Part shown: in pieces, positions 47,829 through 56,453 of the stretch
How positions within the stretch are numbered: the first letter of the stretch is position 1
Layout: each line of letters starts with the position of its first letter
Source: Acidovorax sp. FJL06
Lineage (GTDB): Bacteria; Pseudomonadota; Gammaproteobacteria; Burkholderiales; Burkholderiaceae_C
Assembly: GCF_003852545.1 (NCBI RefSeq)
Contig: NZ_QAJR01000001.1
Coordinates: forward strand, 135,548-199,547
Direction: 5' to 3'
Length of the DNA stretch: 64,000 bases
The notes under the pieces: generated by a model
Database searches by the model: none
What the model was told of the DNA's origin: nothing
Seen by the model: the letters and a program-made list of their open reading frames with translations, nothing else
Program-made: the position numbers and the translations under genes

Positions 47829-47916
47829 TGCAGTGCGTTGGCGCACTGCAGTTCAACAACGAATGAAAAACAAAACGTGTGACATCCCCTGCAGCCCTTT
47901 GCGTGTGCAAAGGCTG
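47829..47916 (-). promoter_or_regulatory. Hairpins in the leuA leader
   Basis: Two stems lie between the leader peptide and leuA: cagccctttgc / gcaaaggctg (47892-47902 with 47907-47916, one bulge), with a minus-strand T-rich run at 47866-47875, and a perfect 9-bp stem tgcagtgcg / cgcactgca (47829-47850) just before the leuA ribosome site. They could form an attenuator; the T-run is 15 nt from the first stem, so the classical terminator shape is imperfect. Confidence 0.5.
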
Positions 47917-47963
47917 GTTCGCGGGCCGGGGTCAGGGGGAGATCAGGTGTTGCGCTGAGCGAG

Positions 47964-48050
47964 TCAGGCAACGAGGGTGGCGAACGCAGGCAGACCCCGG
48001 CCAAGCACTAGGCCTAGCGATAGGGTGGATAGGAGCATGCTGCGTTGCAT
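47964..48050 (-). CDS. Leucine-rich leader peptide of leuA
   Basis: A 28-residue open frame starting ATG at 48050 and ending TGA at 47964. The peptide contains eight leucines, six of them within LLSTLSLGLVL. Four are encoded by CTA, a codon rarely used in GC-rich genomes, along with CTC, CTT and CTG. It ends 155 bp before leuA with hairpins between. The pattern is that of a leader peptide for ribosome-mediated transcription attenuation. No strong Shine-Dalgarno is visible; a second in-frame ATG lies at 48038. Confidence 0.55.
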   Translation of the reverse strand: MQRSMLLSTLSLGLVLGRGLPAFATLVA

Positions 48051-48105
48051 AGCGCCAAACGATAGCACAGGCTTGCTGCGGTGCGCAACAAAATGCAATG
48101 AAACA

Positions 48106-48152
48106 ACCGCTAGCGCCCGTTGGGCAATCGGAAGTAGCTATTAATTTTGAAG
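48106..48152 (-). repeat. Dispersed AT-containing repeat, copy 6
   Basis: Inverted orientation: ccgctagcgcccgttgggca, then atcggaagtagctattaatttt. The half-palindrome cgctagcgcccgttgggcaatcgg is degenerate. It lies between the leuA leader and the YCII gene. Confidence 0.65.
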
Positions 48153-48229
48153 CATTTGCGGCTGCTAGGATGGCGCACGGCCACGGTTGCCGCCGTTGGC
48201 GATCACCCCATCACTTTCCCGGAGACCCC

Positions 48230-48592
48230 ATGCCCTACATGCTGCTCATCATGGAACCCCACGGCCAGCGGGCCGAGCGTGGCCTGGCCGCAGGCCAGGA
48301 CGCCTATGCCCGCATGCTGCGTTTTGGCGAAGGGCTGAAGGCCCGGGGCCTGCTGCGGGCGAGCGAGTCGCTGGCTTCCACCGAGCAGGCCGTGCGGCTG
48401 CAGGTGCGCGAGGGGCTGCCGCGGCTGGTCGATGGTCCGTTTGCCGAGACCAAGGAAATGGTGGGCGGGTTCTATCTGCTCGACTGCGCCACGCGCGACG
48501 AGGCCGTGGCGATTGCCCACGAGTGCCCGGCCGCCGCATGGGCCACCATCGAGGTGCGCGAGCTGGCGCCCTGCTACGACGGCGCGGTGTGA
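48230..48592 (+). CDS. YCII/DGPF-domain protein
   Basis: A 120-residue ferredoxin-like protein of the YCII family. It carries the signature VDGPFAETKEMVGGFYLL (about 70-87), the DGPF variant usually linked to ECF sigma factors. Its biochemical role is unknown in general. cggag precedes the ATG at 48230. A second DGPF protein lies at 53681 inside an ECF42 cluster, so this stand-alone copy may be an unlinked member of the same regulon. A MITE-like palindrome begins 4 bp after its stop. Confidence 0.85.
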   Translation: MPYMLLIMEPHGQRAERGLAAGQDAYARMLRFGEGLKARGLLRASESLASTEQAVRLQVREGLPRLVDGPFAETKEMVGGFYLLDCATRDEAVAIAHECPAAAWATIEVRELAPCYDGAV

Positions 48593-48595
48593 CCC

Positions 48596-48760
48596 AGGGA
48601 TCCTCTGCACAAATCACCGCGTCGTGTGCATCTGCGGTCTCGGGCAGACTGCGGCGTTGCAAAACTTCGCAATAGCTACGGCTATTGCGAAGTTTTGCGC
48701 CTTGCAGCCCCTCCCGATCCGCAGCGCCCACTTACCGCTCGATTCGTGCAGAGGATCCCT
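48596..48760. mobile_element. 165-bp MITE-like palindromic element
   Basis: Perfect 15-bp terminal inverted repeats agggatcctctgcac (48596-48610) and gtgcagaggatccct (48746-48760) bound an element that is palindromic along its length. At its centre is a perfect 18-bp stem (gcaaaacttcgcaatagc, loop tacg, 48659-48698). It has no coding capacity. It fits exactly between two convergent genes, and its right edge supplies AG of the TAG stop of the GGDEF-EAL gene. It could be a non-autonomous element and could also act as a two-way terminator. Confidence 0.75.
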
Positions 48761-50684
48761 AGGCCGTGGGTGCCGTGACCCCGGCCTGCAGGGCCAGGAA
48801 CTGCGCAACGGGCATGGGGCGCGCAAACACATAGCCCTGCAGCACATCGCAGCCCTGCTGCACCAGGTAGTCGGCCTGCTGCGGTGTTTCCACGCCTTCG
48901 GCGGTCACTTCCAACCCCAGGCCATGGGCCAGGGCCACGATGGCGGTGACGATGGTGCGGCTGTGTTCCTGCTCGGGCAGGTCGCGCACAAAGCTGCGGT
49001 CGATCTTCAGGCGCCGCATCGGCAGCTGGCGCAGGTAGGCCAGCGACGAGTAGCCGGTGCCGAAGTCGTCGATCGCCAGGTGGATGCCCAGCTGGCTCAG
49101 GCGGTGCAGTGTGTGGGCGCCGGCCTCCATGTTTTCCATGAGCACGGTTTCGGTGAGTTCGACTTCGAGCAGGTGGGCGGGCAGGCCTTCCTCGCGCAGG
49201 ATGTCCATCACGCGCTCCAGAAACTGCGGATCGCCCAGCTGGCGGGCCGAGATGTTGACGGCCACCCGCAGCGGCCCGTGTGCGTTCCAGCGCGATGCGT
49301 CCCGGCAGGCGGTGCGCAGCACCCAGTACCCCAGCGGAATGATGAGGCCGCAGTCCTCGGCCACCGAGACGGCTTCGAGCGGCGACACCGTGCCCAGCTC
49401 CGCATGGGTCCAGCGCAGCAGGGCTTCGGCCCCCACCACCGCCCCGCCGCGGGCCGCGAACAGGGGCTGGTAGTGCAGTGCCAGCCCTCCGCCCTGCTGC
49501 TCCAGCTCGGCGCGCAGCGCGTGCTCGATGGTCTGGCGCCGCACCACGGCCTGGTTCATGGACGGGTCGAACCGCACGCAGCGGTTCTTGCCCATTTCCT
49601 TGGCGCGGTACATGGCGGTGTCGGCATTGCTGACCAGGGCGTTGATGTCCGACGCATCGTCCGGAAAGGTGGCGATGCCCGCACTGCCAGTCACGTTCAC
49701 CTGCTGCCCGACCTCGGTGTAGGCGGCCTGGAAGACGCCGATGATGCGCTGCGCGTACTTGTCCAGTGCCACGTCGTCCATGTCGAGCCGCAGGGTCAGC
49801 GCAAATTCGTCGCCGCCCAGGCGCGAGATGGTGTCGGTGCTGCGCACCACGGACTGCAGGCGCTGCGCCACCTGGCGCAGCAGGCCGTCGCCGGCGGCGT
49901 GCCCGAAGGTGTCGTTGAGCGTCTTGAAGTTGTCCAGGTCGATGTAGACCAGGGCCACCCGGTGCCTGCCGCTGCGGGCCAGCTCCAGCTCGGCCGCCAG
50001 CCGTTCATTGAACGCGTGGCGGTTGCCGGTGCCGGTGACGGCATCGGTGTGCGCCAGTGCATGCAGGCGGTGCTCGGCCTCTCGCACGGCGGCACGGCTG
50101 CGCAGCACCATGGCGGTGGCCATGGCCATCACGCACACGGCAATGAGCAAGGCGCTGAAGAAGCGGACCGCCAGGCGGGTGTGGACCTCCCGCATCGACT
50201 TGCGGATGTAGAGCGTTCCCAGGGGCGCGGCCGTGCCTTCGATGGGGCGGATGATCTCGAGCAGGTTCCACCCGGGGCGCTCCAGCGCGTCCTCCATGCC
50301 CGCCGCGCGCAGCGTGGTCGGGAAGTCCGGGTCGCGTTCGCGCACGTAGTGCGCAAACAGCACGCCGTCGGTGTCGTACACGCCCGCCGCCAGCACCATG
50401 GGCGACGACCGCAGCGCAGCCAGCATCTCGTTGGCCGTGCCCGTGTCGCGGAACATGACTGCGGCAGACACGTTGTCGGCCACGATGGCGGCTTCCACCC
50501 GGCTGTCCTGCAGCATGGAGGTGCGGCTGCTCCAGTAGTCCACGCCCGTGAGCGCCAGCACCACGGTCAACAGCGCCAGGCCGGCCGAGAGGATGCCCGT
50601 CACCACCAGTTTCGACGACAGCAGGATGGGCGGCAGCAGCAGGGCCGGCGCAGTGGTGTACGGGGTGGGGGCTGAGGTTCTCAT
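48759..50684 (-). CDS. YfiN-like membrane GGDEF-EAL protein
   Basis: A 641-residue inner-membrane protein: first membrane helix about 25-48, a periplasmic sensory domain (about 50-170), second helix about 172-193, then GGDEF ([11 protein letters not shown]) and EAL ([48 protein letters not shown]). Both domains look catalytically intact. The periplasmic part resembles the CHASE8-type domain of YfiN/TpbB. It is the last gene of an operon after a TonB receptor and yfiR (one base apart from yfiR), suggesting that YfiR holds it in check from the periplasm. The C terminus ends at the edge of a MITE-like element. Confidence 0.9.
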   Translation of the reverse strand: MRTSAPTPYTTAPALLLPPILLSSKLVVTGILSAGLALLTVVLALTGVDYWSSRTSMLQDSRVEAAIVADNVSAAVMFRDTGTANEMLAALRSSPMVLAAGVYDTDGVLFAHYVRERDPDFPTTLRAAGMEDALERPGWNLLEIIRPIEGTAAPLGTLYIRKSMREVHTRLAVRFFSALLIAVCVMAMATAMVLRSRAAVREAEHRLHALAHTDAVTGTGNRHAFNERLAAELELARSGRHRVALVYIDLDNFKTLNDTFGHAAGDGLLRQVAQRLQSVVRSTDTISRLGGDEFALTLRLDMDDVALDKYAQRIIGVFQAAYTEVGQQVNVTGSAGIATFPDDASDINALVSNADTAMYRAKEMGKNRCVRFDPSMNQAVVRRQTIEHALRAELEQQGGGLALHYQPLFAARGGAVVGAEALLRWTHAELGTVSPLEAVSVAEDCGLIIPLGYWVLRTACRDASRWNAHGPLRVAVNISARQLGDPQFLERVMDILREEGLPAHLLEVELTETVLMENMEAGAHTLHRLSQLGIHLAIDDFGTGYSSLAYLRQLPMRRLKIDRSFVRDLPEQEHSRTIVTAIVALAHGLGLEVTAEGVETPQQADYLVQQGCDVLQGYVFARPMPVAQFLALQAGVTAPTA

Positions 50685-50685
50685 C

Positions 50686-51234
50686 TCACCGCCCCGCCTT
50701 GGCCAGCCGCAGCAGCCGCGAGCTGATGGTCAGGCCCGCCTTGGCTGCAGCGTCGGCGTTGATGCCGAACACGATGCGCCCCTGCTGCTCGGTGAGCGCG
50801 ATCACGATCTCCGGGTTGACGAAGGTGAGTTCGTCGGAAATGCTCAGCACGCCATGCGCGGCAGGCAGGGCCCGCAGGGCGCGCAGCGCCGGTTCCACGT
50901 CCGCGTTGTGCAGGATGAGCACCCGGCACTGGCGCAGGCTGGCGGTCTCCAGCAGCCTTACCCGCACGGTGCGGCCCTTGGGGGCCTGCTTGCCGTCCAG
51001 CGTGGCCAGGGCGCGTTTCAATGGGCTGAAGGGCGACACGCACAGGGTCAGGTCGCCGGAGGCGGCCGCGTCGCCCTCGGGCCATTCGATGAACTGGATG
51101 AAGTTGAAGATGTAGGCGGCCTTCAGGTCCTGCTCGGCCACCGGTTCGTTGGCCCGGGCCAGGCTCCACCCCGACCCGCACAGCATCCACAGCCAGACCA
51201 CCAGCAGGTTGCGTAGGCGCAGGGTGTTGCACAT
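50686..51234 (-). CDS. YfiR-family periplasmic protein
   Basis: A 182-residue DUF4154/YfiR protein with a signal peptide ([19 protein letters not shown]). The mature part starts [20 protein letters not shown], the hallmark of the family, and includes [10 protein letters not shown] and [12 protein letters not shown]. In Pseudomonas, YfiR represses the diguanylate cyclase YfiN in response to redox or envelope conditions. Cysteines are at LTLCVSP and LRQCRV, so disulfide control is conceivable. It lies between the TonB receptor and the GGDEF-EAL gene with almost no spacing. Confidence 0.9.
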   Translation of the reverse strand: MCNTLRLRNLLVVWLWMLCGSGWSLARANEPVAEQDLKAAYIFNFIQFIEWPEGDAAASGDLTLCVSPFSPLKRALATLDGKQAPKGRTVRVRLLETASLRQCRVLILHNADVEPALRALRALPAAHGVLSISDELTFVNPEIVIALTEQQGRIVFGINADAAAKAGLTISSRLLRLAKAGR

Positions 51235-51237
51235 GGC

Positions 51238-53289
51238 TCAGAACGCGTAGGTCAGCTTGAGGCGGTAGGTCCGCCCGTCCTGGCGGATCGCTTCCTCGCG
51301 GATATCGAACGAGGCGGGGTCTGCGTACCGGCGGTTGAACAGGTTGTAGACCCCCACCGACACATCGACATCCGCGATGCGCGTGGAGTAGGTCGCATGG
51401 GTCAGGACATGCGCGGGCAGGCGCGTTCCCTGCAGCGTGCTGCGGCTGCCGATGCCGATGGCCTCGATGGCGTAGCGCCCCGCAGTCCCGCCCGACCCTG
51501 GGGCGGGCCGCAGGGTGTCGGACCACTGGACTTTGAGCAGATGCCGCGGGGCATTGGTCAGCGGCTGCGGCTGCGAAGGGTCGCGCGCCTTTTGCCAGCC
51601 ATAGGCCATGCGCAGGCGCTGCCCGCCCTGCCAGCGCTGCTCGGCCTCGGCCTCCAGGCCATGGACCTGCACGGCGCGCGTGTTGCCGAAGGTGAGCCGG
51701 TCGGTGCTGCCTGCCGCATCCTGCGCGATCAGGTCGGTCACGGCCGAGCGGAACGCCGTCAGCAGCACGCGGCTGGCCCCGGTGGGCGCATGCTCCAGCG
51801 CCAGCTCGGTGGTGCGCACGCGCTCCGAGCGCAGGCCCGCGCCCTCGACCACGCCGCCCGGCAGGTCTACGCGGTAGTCGCGTTCGTAGGCATTGGGGGG
51901 GCGGTACGCGGTGCCGTGCAGCAGCTTGAGGGCGGTGGCGGCATTCCACCAGTACACCAGGCCCAGGCGAGGATGGATGGCGCCCGCGCTGCCCGACTGC
52001 TTGCCCCAGCGCAGCCCGGCATGGAGCGTGAGGTCGGGGCTGAGCGCGAACTCGTCCTGGACGTACAGGCCCAGCACGTTGCCCTTGCGGTGGGCGTCCA
52101 GGTGCTGCGCGGGGGGATCGAGGTCGATGTTGAGCTGCTCGATGCGGGTGTCGCGCCGGTAGTCCAGGCCCCAGGACAGCTTGTGGCGCGCCAGCGCGGT
52201 GCTCACCCACTGCCATTCGGTGCCCCACCACTGGCCGTTGCTCACATCGCGGTTCAGCGTCACGGGCGGGTAGTCGTACACATAGTCGCCCACATACTGG
52301 TAGCGCCCCGCATGCAGGCGCCCGGTGAACGCCAGCGACGGCTGCAGCTGCGCGGTGTATTCGGCCGCCAGGCGCGTGCTCTTGTCGATGAAGCGCGAGC
52401 GCGGGTCGTTGAAAACCTGCGAGAAGGCTGCAGTGGGCACGCCCTTGGTGCGCTCGCCATGGGCCAGCGTGAGCGTCAGCCCCTCGCGGTGCATGCGGGC
52501 AAACAGCTGGGTGCTGCGGTCATAGTCCAGGCGCTGCGCCACGCCGCCATGGTTCGCGGGCGCATCGTAGGCCGGGTAGTACTGGTCGGCCCCGCGCGTG
52601 GCGGCCCGCGTGGCCGAAAGCAGCCAGTCGCCGCCCTGCGCATCCACCGTGCCCACGGAAAACCGCAGCTTGGCGCTGCCGTGGCTGCCGACCTCGGTGC
52701 TGACCTGCGGCCCGGCCAGCTGGCGGCCGTCGCGCGTGATCACATTGACGACGCCGAAGAAGGCGTTGGCCCCGTACACCGCCGACCCGGGGCCGGGCAC
52801 GAACTCCACCCGGTCCACCAGGTCCAGGTCCAGCGGAAAGTCGCTGCCGATGCTCGCCTGGTCGTAGATGTTGTCGTTGAAGCGCACCCCGTTGACCAGC
52901 AGCAGCACCCGCGTGTTGTAGTCGCCCGGGGTCGCAAAGCCCCGGGTGCCCAGGTAGTGGTAGGCGCGGTCGTAGGAGATGTACAGCCCGCGCATGCTGC
53001 CCAGCACCTCGGCCAGCGTGCGGTAGCCAAAAAGCCGGATATCGTCGGCCGTGACCACGCTCACGGCGGCGGGGGCTTCCAGGGCCGTTTGTGCATAGCG
53101 GCTGGCCGTGGTGATCTGCATCTGCATGAGCTGCTCCAGCGGCAGGTCGACCATGGCCACCTGGGCCTGGGCCTGCACGCTGGCTGCGGCCCCGGCGCAC
53201 AACAGGGCCAGCACCCGGGGGACCATAAGCAACCGCGCCGCCCTCTGCCGGGGCGGCTGCCGTTGCGGGTTGCGCGATCCTCGTGCCAT
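51238..53289 (-). CDS. TonB-dependent outer-membrane receptor
   Basis: A 683-residue receptor with a long N-terminal signal region, a plug domain (APAAVSVVTADDIRLFGYRT, GLYISYDRAYHYLGTRGF, VNGVRFNDN, VEFVPGPGSAVYGANAFFGV) and a 22-strand barrel ending in YRLKLTYAF with terminal Phe. A TonB-box-like stretch may lie near VAMVDLPLEQLMQM. This receptor-YfiR-cyclase order couples an outer-membrane receptor to cyclic di-GMP signalling. The ligand is unknown. Start at 53289 follows aggag; the longer frame to 53385 is proline-rich and unlikely. Confidence 0.9.
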   Translation of the reverse strand: MARGSRNPQRQPPRQRAARLLMVPRVLALLCAGAAASVQAQAQVAMVDLPLEQLMQMQITTASRYAQTALEAPAAVSVVTADDIRLFGYRTLAEVLGSMRGLYISYDRAYHYLGTRGFATPGDYNTRVLLLVNGVRFNDNIYDQASIGSDFPLDLDLVDRVEFVPGPGSAVYGANAFFGVVNVITRDGRQLAGPQVSTEVGSHGSAKLRFSVGTVDAQGGDWLLSATRAATRGADQYYPAYDAPANHGGVAQRLDYDRSTQLFARMHREGLTLTLAHGERTKGVPTAAFSQVFNDPRSRFIDKSTRLAAEYTAQLQPSLAFTGRLHAGRYQYVGDYVYDYPPVTLNRDVSNGQWWGTEWQWVSTALARHKLSWGLDYRRDTRIEQLNIDLDPPAQHLDAHRKGNVLGLYVQDEFALSPDLTLHAGLRWGKQSGSAGAIHPRLGLVYWWNAATALKLLHGTAYRPPNAYERDYRVDLPGGVVEGAGLRSERVRTTELALEHAPTGASRVLLTAFRSAVTDLIAQDAAGSTDRLTFGNTRAVQVHGLEAEAEQRWQGGQRLRMAYGWQKARDPSQPQPLTNAPRHLLKVQWSDTLRPAPGSGGTAGRYAIEAIGIGSRSTLQGTRLPAHVLTHATYSTRIADVDVSVGVYNLFNRRYADPASFDIREEAIRQDGRTYRLKLTYAF

Positions 53290-53680
53290 GGGCTGGGCTC
53301 CTGGTGTGGCTGGCTGGCGCTCTTTCGTTCGAGGCTGGCGTGCGGGAGGGCGCGTCAAGCGGTGCGATGGATCTGTTCTTAACAAATTGTATCCAGACCT
53401 TCGTGCGGATCACAGGGGGTGGGATCAGTGATCTCCCTACATTCCCCCCCGGGGCACCGGGCCATGCGCAGGGGCTGCGGTGGGACGGGCTGGCCCCTGA
53501 AATCCCCATTTTTCTAGGTGCTAACCCTTGTTTTTCCGCTTCCGTACCGTTGGCATGTCGATGTGCGGGGGGCCCGTTCGTCGTAGGGATGAAGCGCGCA
53601 GACAGGATCGGGATCATCAAGGACCGAAGATCCGGGCCTGCGCACTCCGCTTCTGCTGTTCAACACCACCCGGAGATCCC
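53290..53680. other. 391-bp spacer with two divergent promoter regions
   Basis: The left part carries the TonB-receptor promoter (an AT-richer patch near gttcttaacaaattgtatcc at 53372-53391 is the likely site). The right part contains a candidate ECF42 promoter at 53556-53582. No gene or riboswitch was recognized. Confidence 0.5.
53556..53582 (+). promoter_or_regulatory. Candidate ECF42-dependent promoter
   Basis: TGTCGA (53556-53561), a 17-bp spacer and CGTC (53579-53582). TGTCGA with a CGTC/CGA-type -10 is, as I recall, the motif reported for ECF42 sigma factors. It lies 99 bp before the DGPF gene whose cluster ends with an ECF42 gene, implying autoregulation. Confidence 0.6.
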
Positions 53681-54097
53681 ATGCGTTTCATGATCATCGT
53701 CAAGGCCACGGCCGAATCCGAACAGGGCTGCATGCCCAGCAGCACCTTGCTGGCCGACATGGGCCGCTACCACGAGGAGCTGGCCCGCGCGGGCGTGCTG
53801 CTGGACGGCAGCGGCCTCAAGCCCAGCACACTGGGTTGGCGCGTGCGTTACAGCCCGGCAGGGGGCCGCACCGTCACCGACGGCCCGTTCACCGAGACCA
53901 AGGAACTCATCGCGGGCTACACCCTGATCCAGGTGCGCAGCCGCGACGAGGCGCTGGAGTGGACGCGCCGCTTTCCCAACCCGCGCGGCGAAGGGCTGGA
54001 CGCAGAAATCGAGGTGCGCCAGCTGTTTGAGATGGAAGACTTCGCCGCGATCGACGGGGTGGAGAACTTCCCCGACCTCGAAGCCCTGCGCGGCTGA
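53681..54097 (+). CDS. YCII/DGPF-domain protein
   Basis: A 138-residue DGPF protein: MRFMIIVKATAESEQG at the start, TVTDGPFTETKELIAGYTLI (about 66-85) and the acidic C terminus. DGPF proteins are the most constant neighbours of ECF42 sigma factors; their activity is not known. It opens a four-gene cluster (DGPF, SRPBCC, VOC, ECF42) read from the promoter at 53556. cggag lies before the ATG. Confidence 0.9.
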   Translation: MRFMIIVKATAESEQGCMPSSTLLADMGRYHEELARAGVLLDGSGLKPSTLGWRVRYSPAGGRTVTDGPFTETKELIAGYTLIQVRSRDEALEWTRRFPNPRGEGLDAEIEVRQLFEMEDFAAIDGVENFPDLEALRG

Positions 54098-54134
54098 AGC
54101 CCGCACACCCAAAACACACCCAGGACACACCCCC

Positions 54135-54671
54135 ATGATCAAGACCATCGTCCTCGTACTGCTCGCCGCCCTGGCCCTGCTGCTGGCCTATGCGGCCACG
54201 CGCCCCGACAGCTTCCGCGTGGAGCGCAGCCGCGTAGTCCCCGCGCCGCCCGAGCGGGTCTACGGGCTCATCCACGACCTGCGCCAGTTCAACACCTGGA
54301 ACCCCTACGAGCGCAAGGACCCCGCCCTCCAGGGCCAGTACAGCGCCACCACGGCCGGCCCCGGCGCACGCTACGCCTGGCAGGGCGACAAGGTGGGCAC
54401 CGGCAGCATGGAAATCGTGGACGCCACCGCCCCCCGCCACGTGGGCATGAAGCTCGACTTCGTGAAACCCTTCGAAGCCCACAACCAGGTCGAGTTCACG
54501 CTGCAGCCCGAAGGCACTGGCGCCACCCGCGTCACCTGGGCCATGCAGGGCCCCGTGCCCTACCTCGCCAAGATCGCCCACCTGTTCTTCAACATGGACC
54601 GCATGGTGGGGCAGGACTTCGAGGACGGCCTGGGCAACCTGCAGGCCGTGCTGCAAAAGCCTGCGGCCTGA
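54135..54671 (+). CDS. SRPBCC-family (polyketide cyclase-like) membrane-anchored protein
   Basis: A 178-residue protein with one N-terminal hydrophobic helix (about 3-20) and an SRPBCC ligand-binding fold (VERSRVVPAPPERVYGLIHD, FNTWNPYERKDPALQ, GATRVTWAMQG). These helix-grip proteins bind small hydrophobic ligands. It lies 37 bp after the DGPF gene in the ECF42 cluster and is likely one of the sigma factor targets. The ligand is unknown. Confidence 0.85.
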   Translation: MIKTIVLVLLAALALLLAYAATRPDSFRVERSRVVPAPPERVYGLIHDLRQFNTWNPYERKDPALQGQYSATTAGPGARYAWQGDKVGTGSMEIVDATAPRHVGMKLDFVKPFEAHNQVEFTLQPEGTGATRVTWAMQGPVPYLAKIAHLFFNMDRMVGQDFEDGLGNLQAVLQKPAA

Positions 54672-54734
54672 GCCGCGCCCCCTTTGCCAAACCCCCCGTT
54701 TCCCTATACCGTCCCCACCCTTCAGGAGACCTCC

Positions 54735-55142
54735 ATGCACCAGCAAATCTTCGTGAACCTGCCCATCGAGAACATGGCCCGCTCGCAGGTGTTTTTTCGC
54801 GCCCTGGGCTACGAATTCAACCCCCAGTTCACCAACGACCAGGGCGCCTGCCTGGTGGTGGGCGAGAACCTCTTCGTGATGCTTTTGGTGAAAGACTTCT
54901 ACCAAACCTTCACCAGCAAAACGATTGCCGACGCACGCACAACCTCCGAGGTGCTGGTGTGCTTCTCATGCAACAGTCGCGAGGAGGTGGATGCCCTGGT
55001 CGCCAAGGCCGTGGCGGCCGGCGGCACCACGCCCCGCCCCGCGCAGGACCTGGGCTTCATGTACTCGCGCAGTTTTGACGACCTGGACGGCCACAGCTGG
55101 GAGTTCGTCCACATGGTGGACGCCAGCAAGGCCCTGGGTTAA
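54735..55142 (+). CDS. VOC-family (glyoxalase/bleomycin-resistance-like) protein
   Basis: A 135-residue vicinal-oxygen-chelate fold protein (IFVNLPIENMARSQVFFRAL at the start; DLGFMYSRSFDDLDGHSWEF near the end, with Asp/His/Glu as possible metal ligands). This PhnB/YaeR-like subgroup is commonly found beside ECF sigma factors. caggag precedes the ATG. The sigma factor gene begins 6 bp after its stop. Confidence 0.87.
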   Translation: MHQQIFVNLPIENMARSQVFFRALGYEFNPQFTNDQGACLVVGENLFVMLLVKDFYQTFTSKTIADARTTSEVLVCFSCNSREEVDALVAKAVAAGGTTPRPAQDLGFMYSRSFDDLDGHSWEFVHMVDASKALG

Positions 55143-55148
55143 GAAGGT

Positions 55149-56441
55149 GTGAACCCCCCTGCCCTGCCCGACCGCGAGGCCCTGCACCGCAGCATCGACT
55201 CGGTGTGGCGCATCGAGGCCGCGCGCATCATCGCCAGCGTGGCGCGCATGACGCGCGACGTGGGCCGGGCCGAGGAGCTGGCACAGGACGCGCTGGTGGC
55301 CGCGCTGGAGCACTGGCCCACCACCGGCCTGCCCGCCAACCCGGCCGCGTGGCTCATGACCACGGCCAAGCGCCGCGCCATCGACCACCTGCGCCAGCAG
55401 GCCCTGCACCAGCGCGAGCACGAGGCGCTGGGCCACGACCTGGAAGCGCTCGAAGCCCAGTACGCGCCCGACGTGGTGGAGACCCTCATGCACGCACAGC
55501 AGGACGACATTGGCGACGACCTGCTGCGCCTGATCTTCACCGCCTGCCACCCCGTGCTGCCCACCGAGGCGCGCGTGGCACTCACGCTGCGGCTGCTGGG
55601 CGGCCTCAGCACGGCCGAAATCGCGCGTGCGTTTTTGGTGCCCGAGCCCACCATCGCGCAGCGCATCGTGCGCGCCAAGCGCAGCCTGGCGGCCGCGCAG
55701 GTGCCGTTTGAAGTGCCCGGCGCGGCCGAGCGCGCACCGCGCCTGGCCTCGGTGCTCGAAGTCCTCTACCTGGTCTTCAACGAAGGCTATGCCGCCACGG
55801 CGGGCGACGACTGGATGCGGCCCGCGCTGTGCGGCGAGGCCCAGCGCCTGGTGCGGGTGCTGGCCAGCCTGGTGCCCGAAGAACCCGAGGTGCAGGGCCT
55901 GGTGGCCCTGCTCGAAATCCAGGCCTCGCGCCTGCCCGCACGCACCGATGGCGAGGGCCAGCCCGTGCTGCTGATGGACCAGGACCGCGCGCGCTGGGAC
56001 CACCTGCTGGTGCGCCGGGGGCTGGCCGCTTTGGACAAGGCCGAGCAGCTTGCGCGCGCAGGCCACGCCTGGGGGCCGTATGCGCTGCAGGGCGCCATTG
56101 CCGCCTGCCACGCACGTGCCAGGCGGGCGCAGGACACGGATTGGCCCCACATCGTGGCGCTGTACGACGCGCTGCTGCAGGTGGCGCCCTCGCCCGTGGT
56201 GGCGCTGAACCGCGCCGTGGCCGTGGGCATGGCCGAAGGGCCCGGGGCCGCGCTCGCGCTGGTGGACGCACTGGCCGCAGAACCCAGCCTGCGCCACTAC
56301 CACTGGCTGCCCAGCGTGCGCGGCGATCTGCTGGCCAAGCTGGGCCGGGGGACAGAAGCGCGGGCCGAGTTCACACGGGCTGCCGGCCTCACGCGCAACG
56401 CGCAGGAACAGGCACTGCTGCTGGCCCGTGCGGGCGCTTGA
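55149..56441 (+). CDS. ECF42-type RNA polymerase sigma factor
   Basis: A 430-residue sigma factor, much longer than ordinary ECF proteins. Sigma2 covers about 10-85 (MTRDVGRAEELAQDALVAAL, PAAWLMTTAKRRAIDHLRQ), sigma4 about 120-180 (LRLLGGLSTAEIARAFLVPE), and a TPR-like C-terminal domain (about 190-420; EVLYLVFNEGYAATAG, PVVALNRAVAVGMAEGPG) replaces an anti-sigma factor. ECF42 regulons usually comprise DGPF proteins, as here. The GTG at 55149 is used with aagaagg very close upstream. No anti-sigma gene is present. Confidence 0.92.
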   Translation: MNPPALPDREALHRSIDSVWRIEAARIIASVARMTRDVGRAEELAQDALVAALEHWPTTGLPANPAAWLMTTAKRRAIDHLRQQALHQREHEALGHDLEALEAQYAPDVVETLMHAQQDDIGDDLLRLIFTACHPVLPTEARVALTLRLLGGLSTAEIARAFLVPEPTIAQRIVRAKRSLAAAQVPFEVPGAAERAPRLASVLEVLYLVFNEGYAATAGDDWMRPALCGEAQRLVRVLASLVPEEPEVQGLVALLEIQASRLPARTDGEGQPVLLMDQDRARWDHLLVRRGLAALDKAEQLARAGHAWGPYALQGAIAACHARARRAQDTDWPHIVALYDALLQVAPSPVVALNRAVAVGMAEGPGAALALVDALAAEPSLRHYHWLPSVRGDLLAKLGRGTEARAEFTRAAGLTRNAQEQALLLARAGA

Positions 56442-56453
56442 GAGCGGAGGCCG

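Noticed and set aside
53290-53680. Cobalamin or other riboswitch upstream of the TonB receptor
   Set aside because: No B12-box-like or other recognizable aptamer core was seen on the minus strand.
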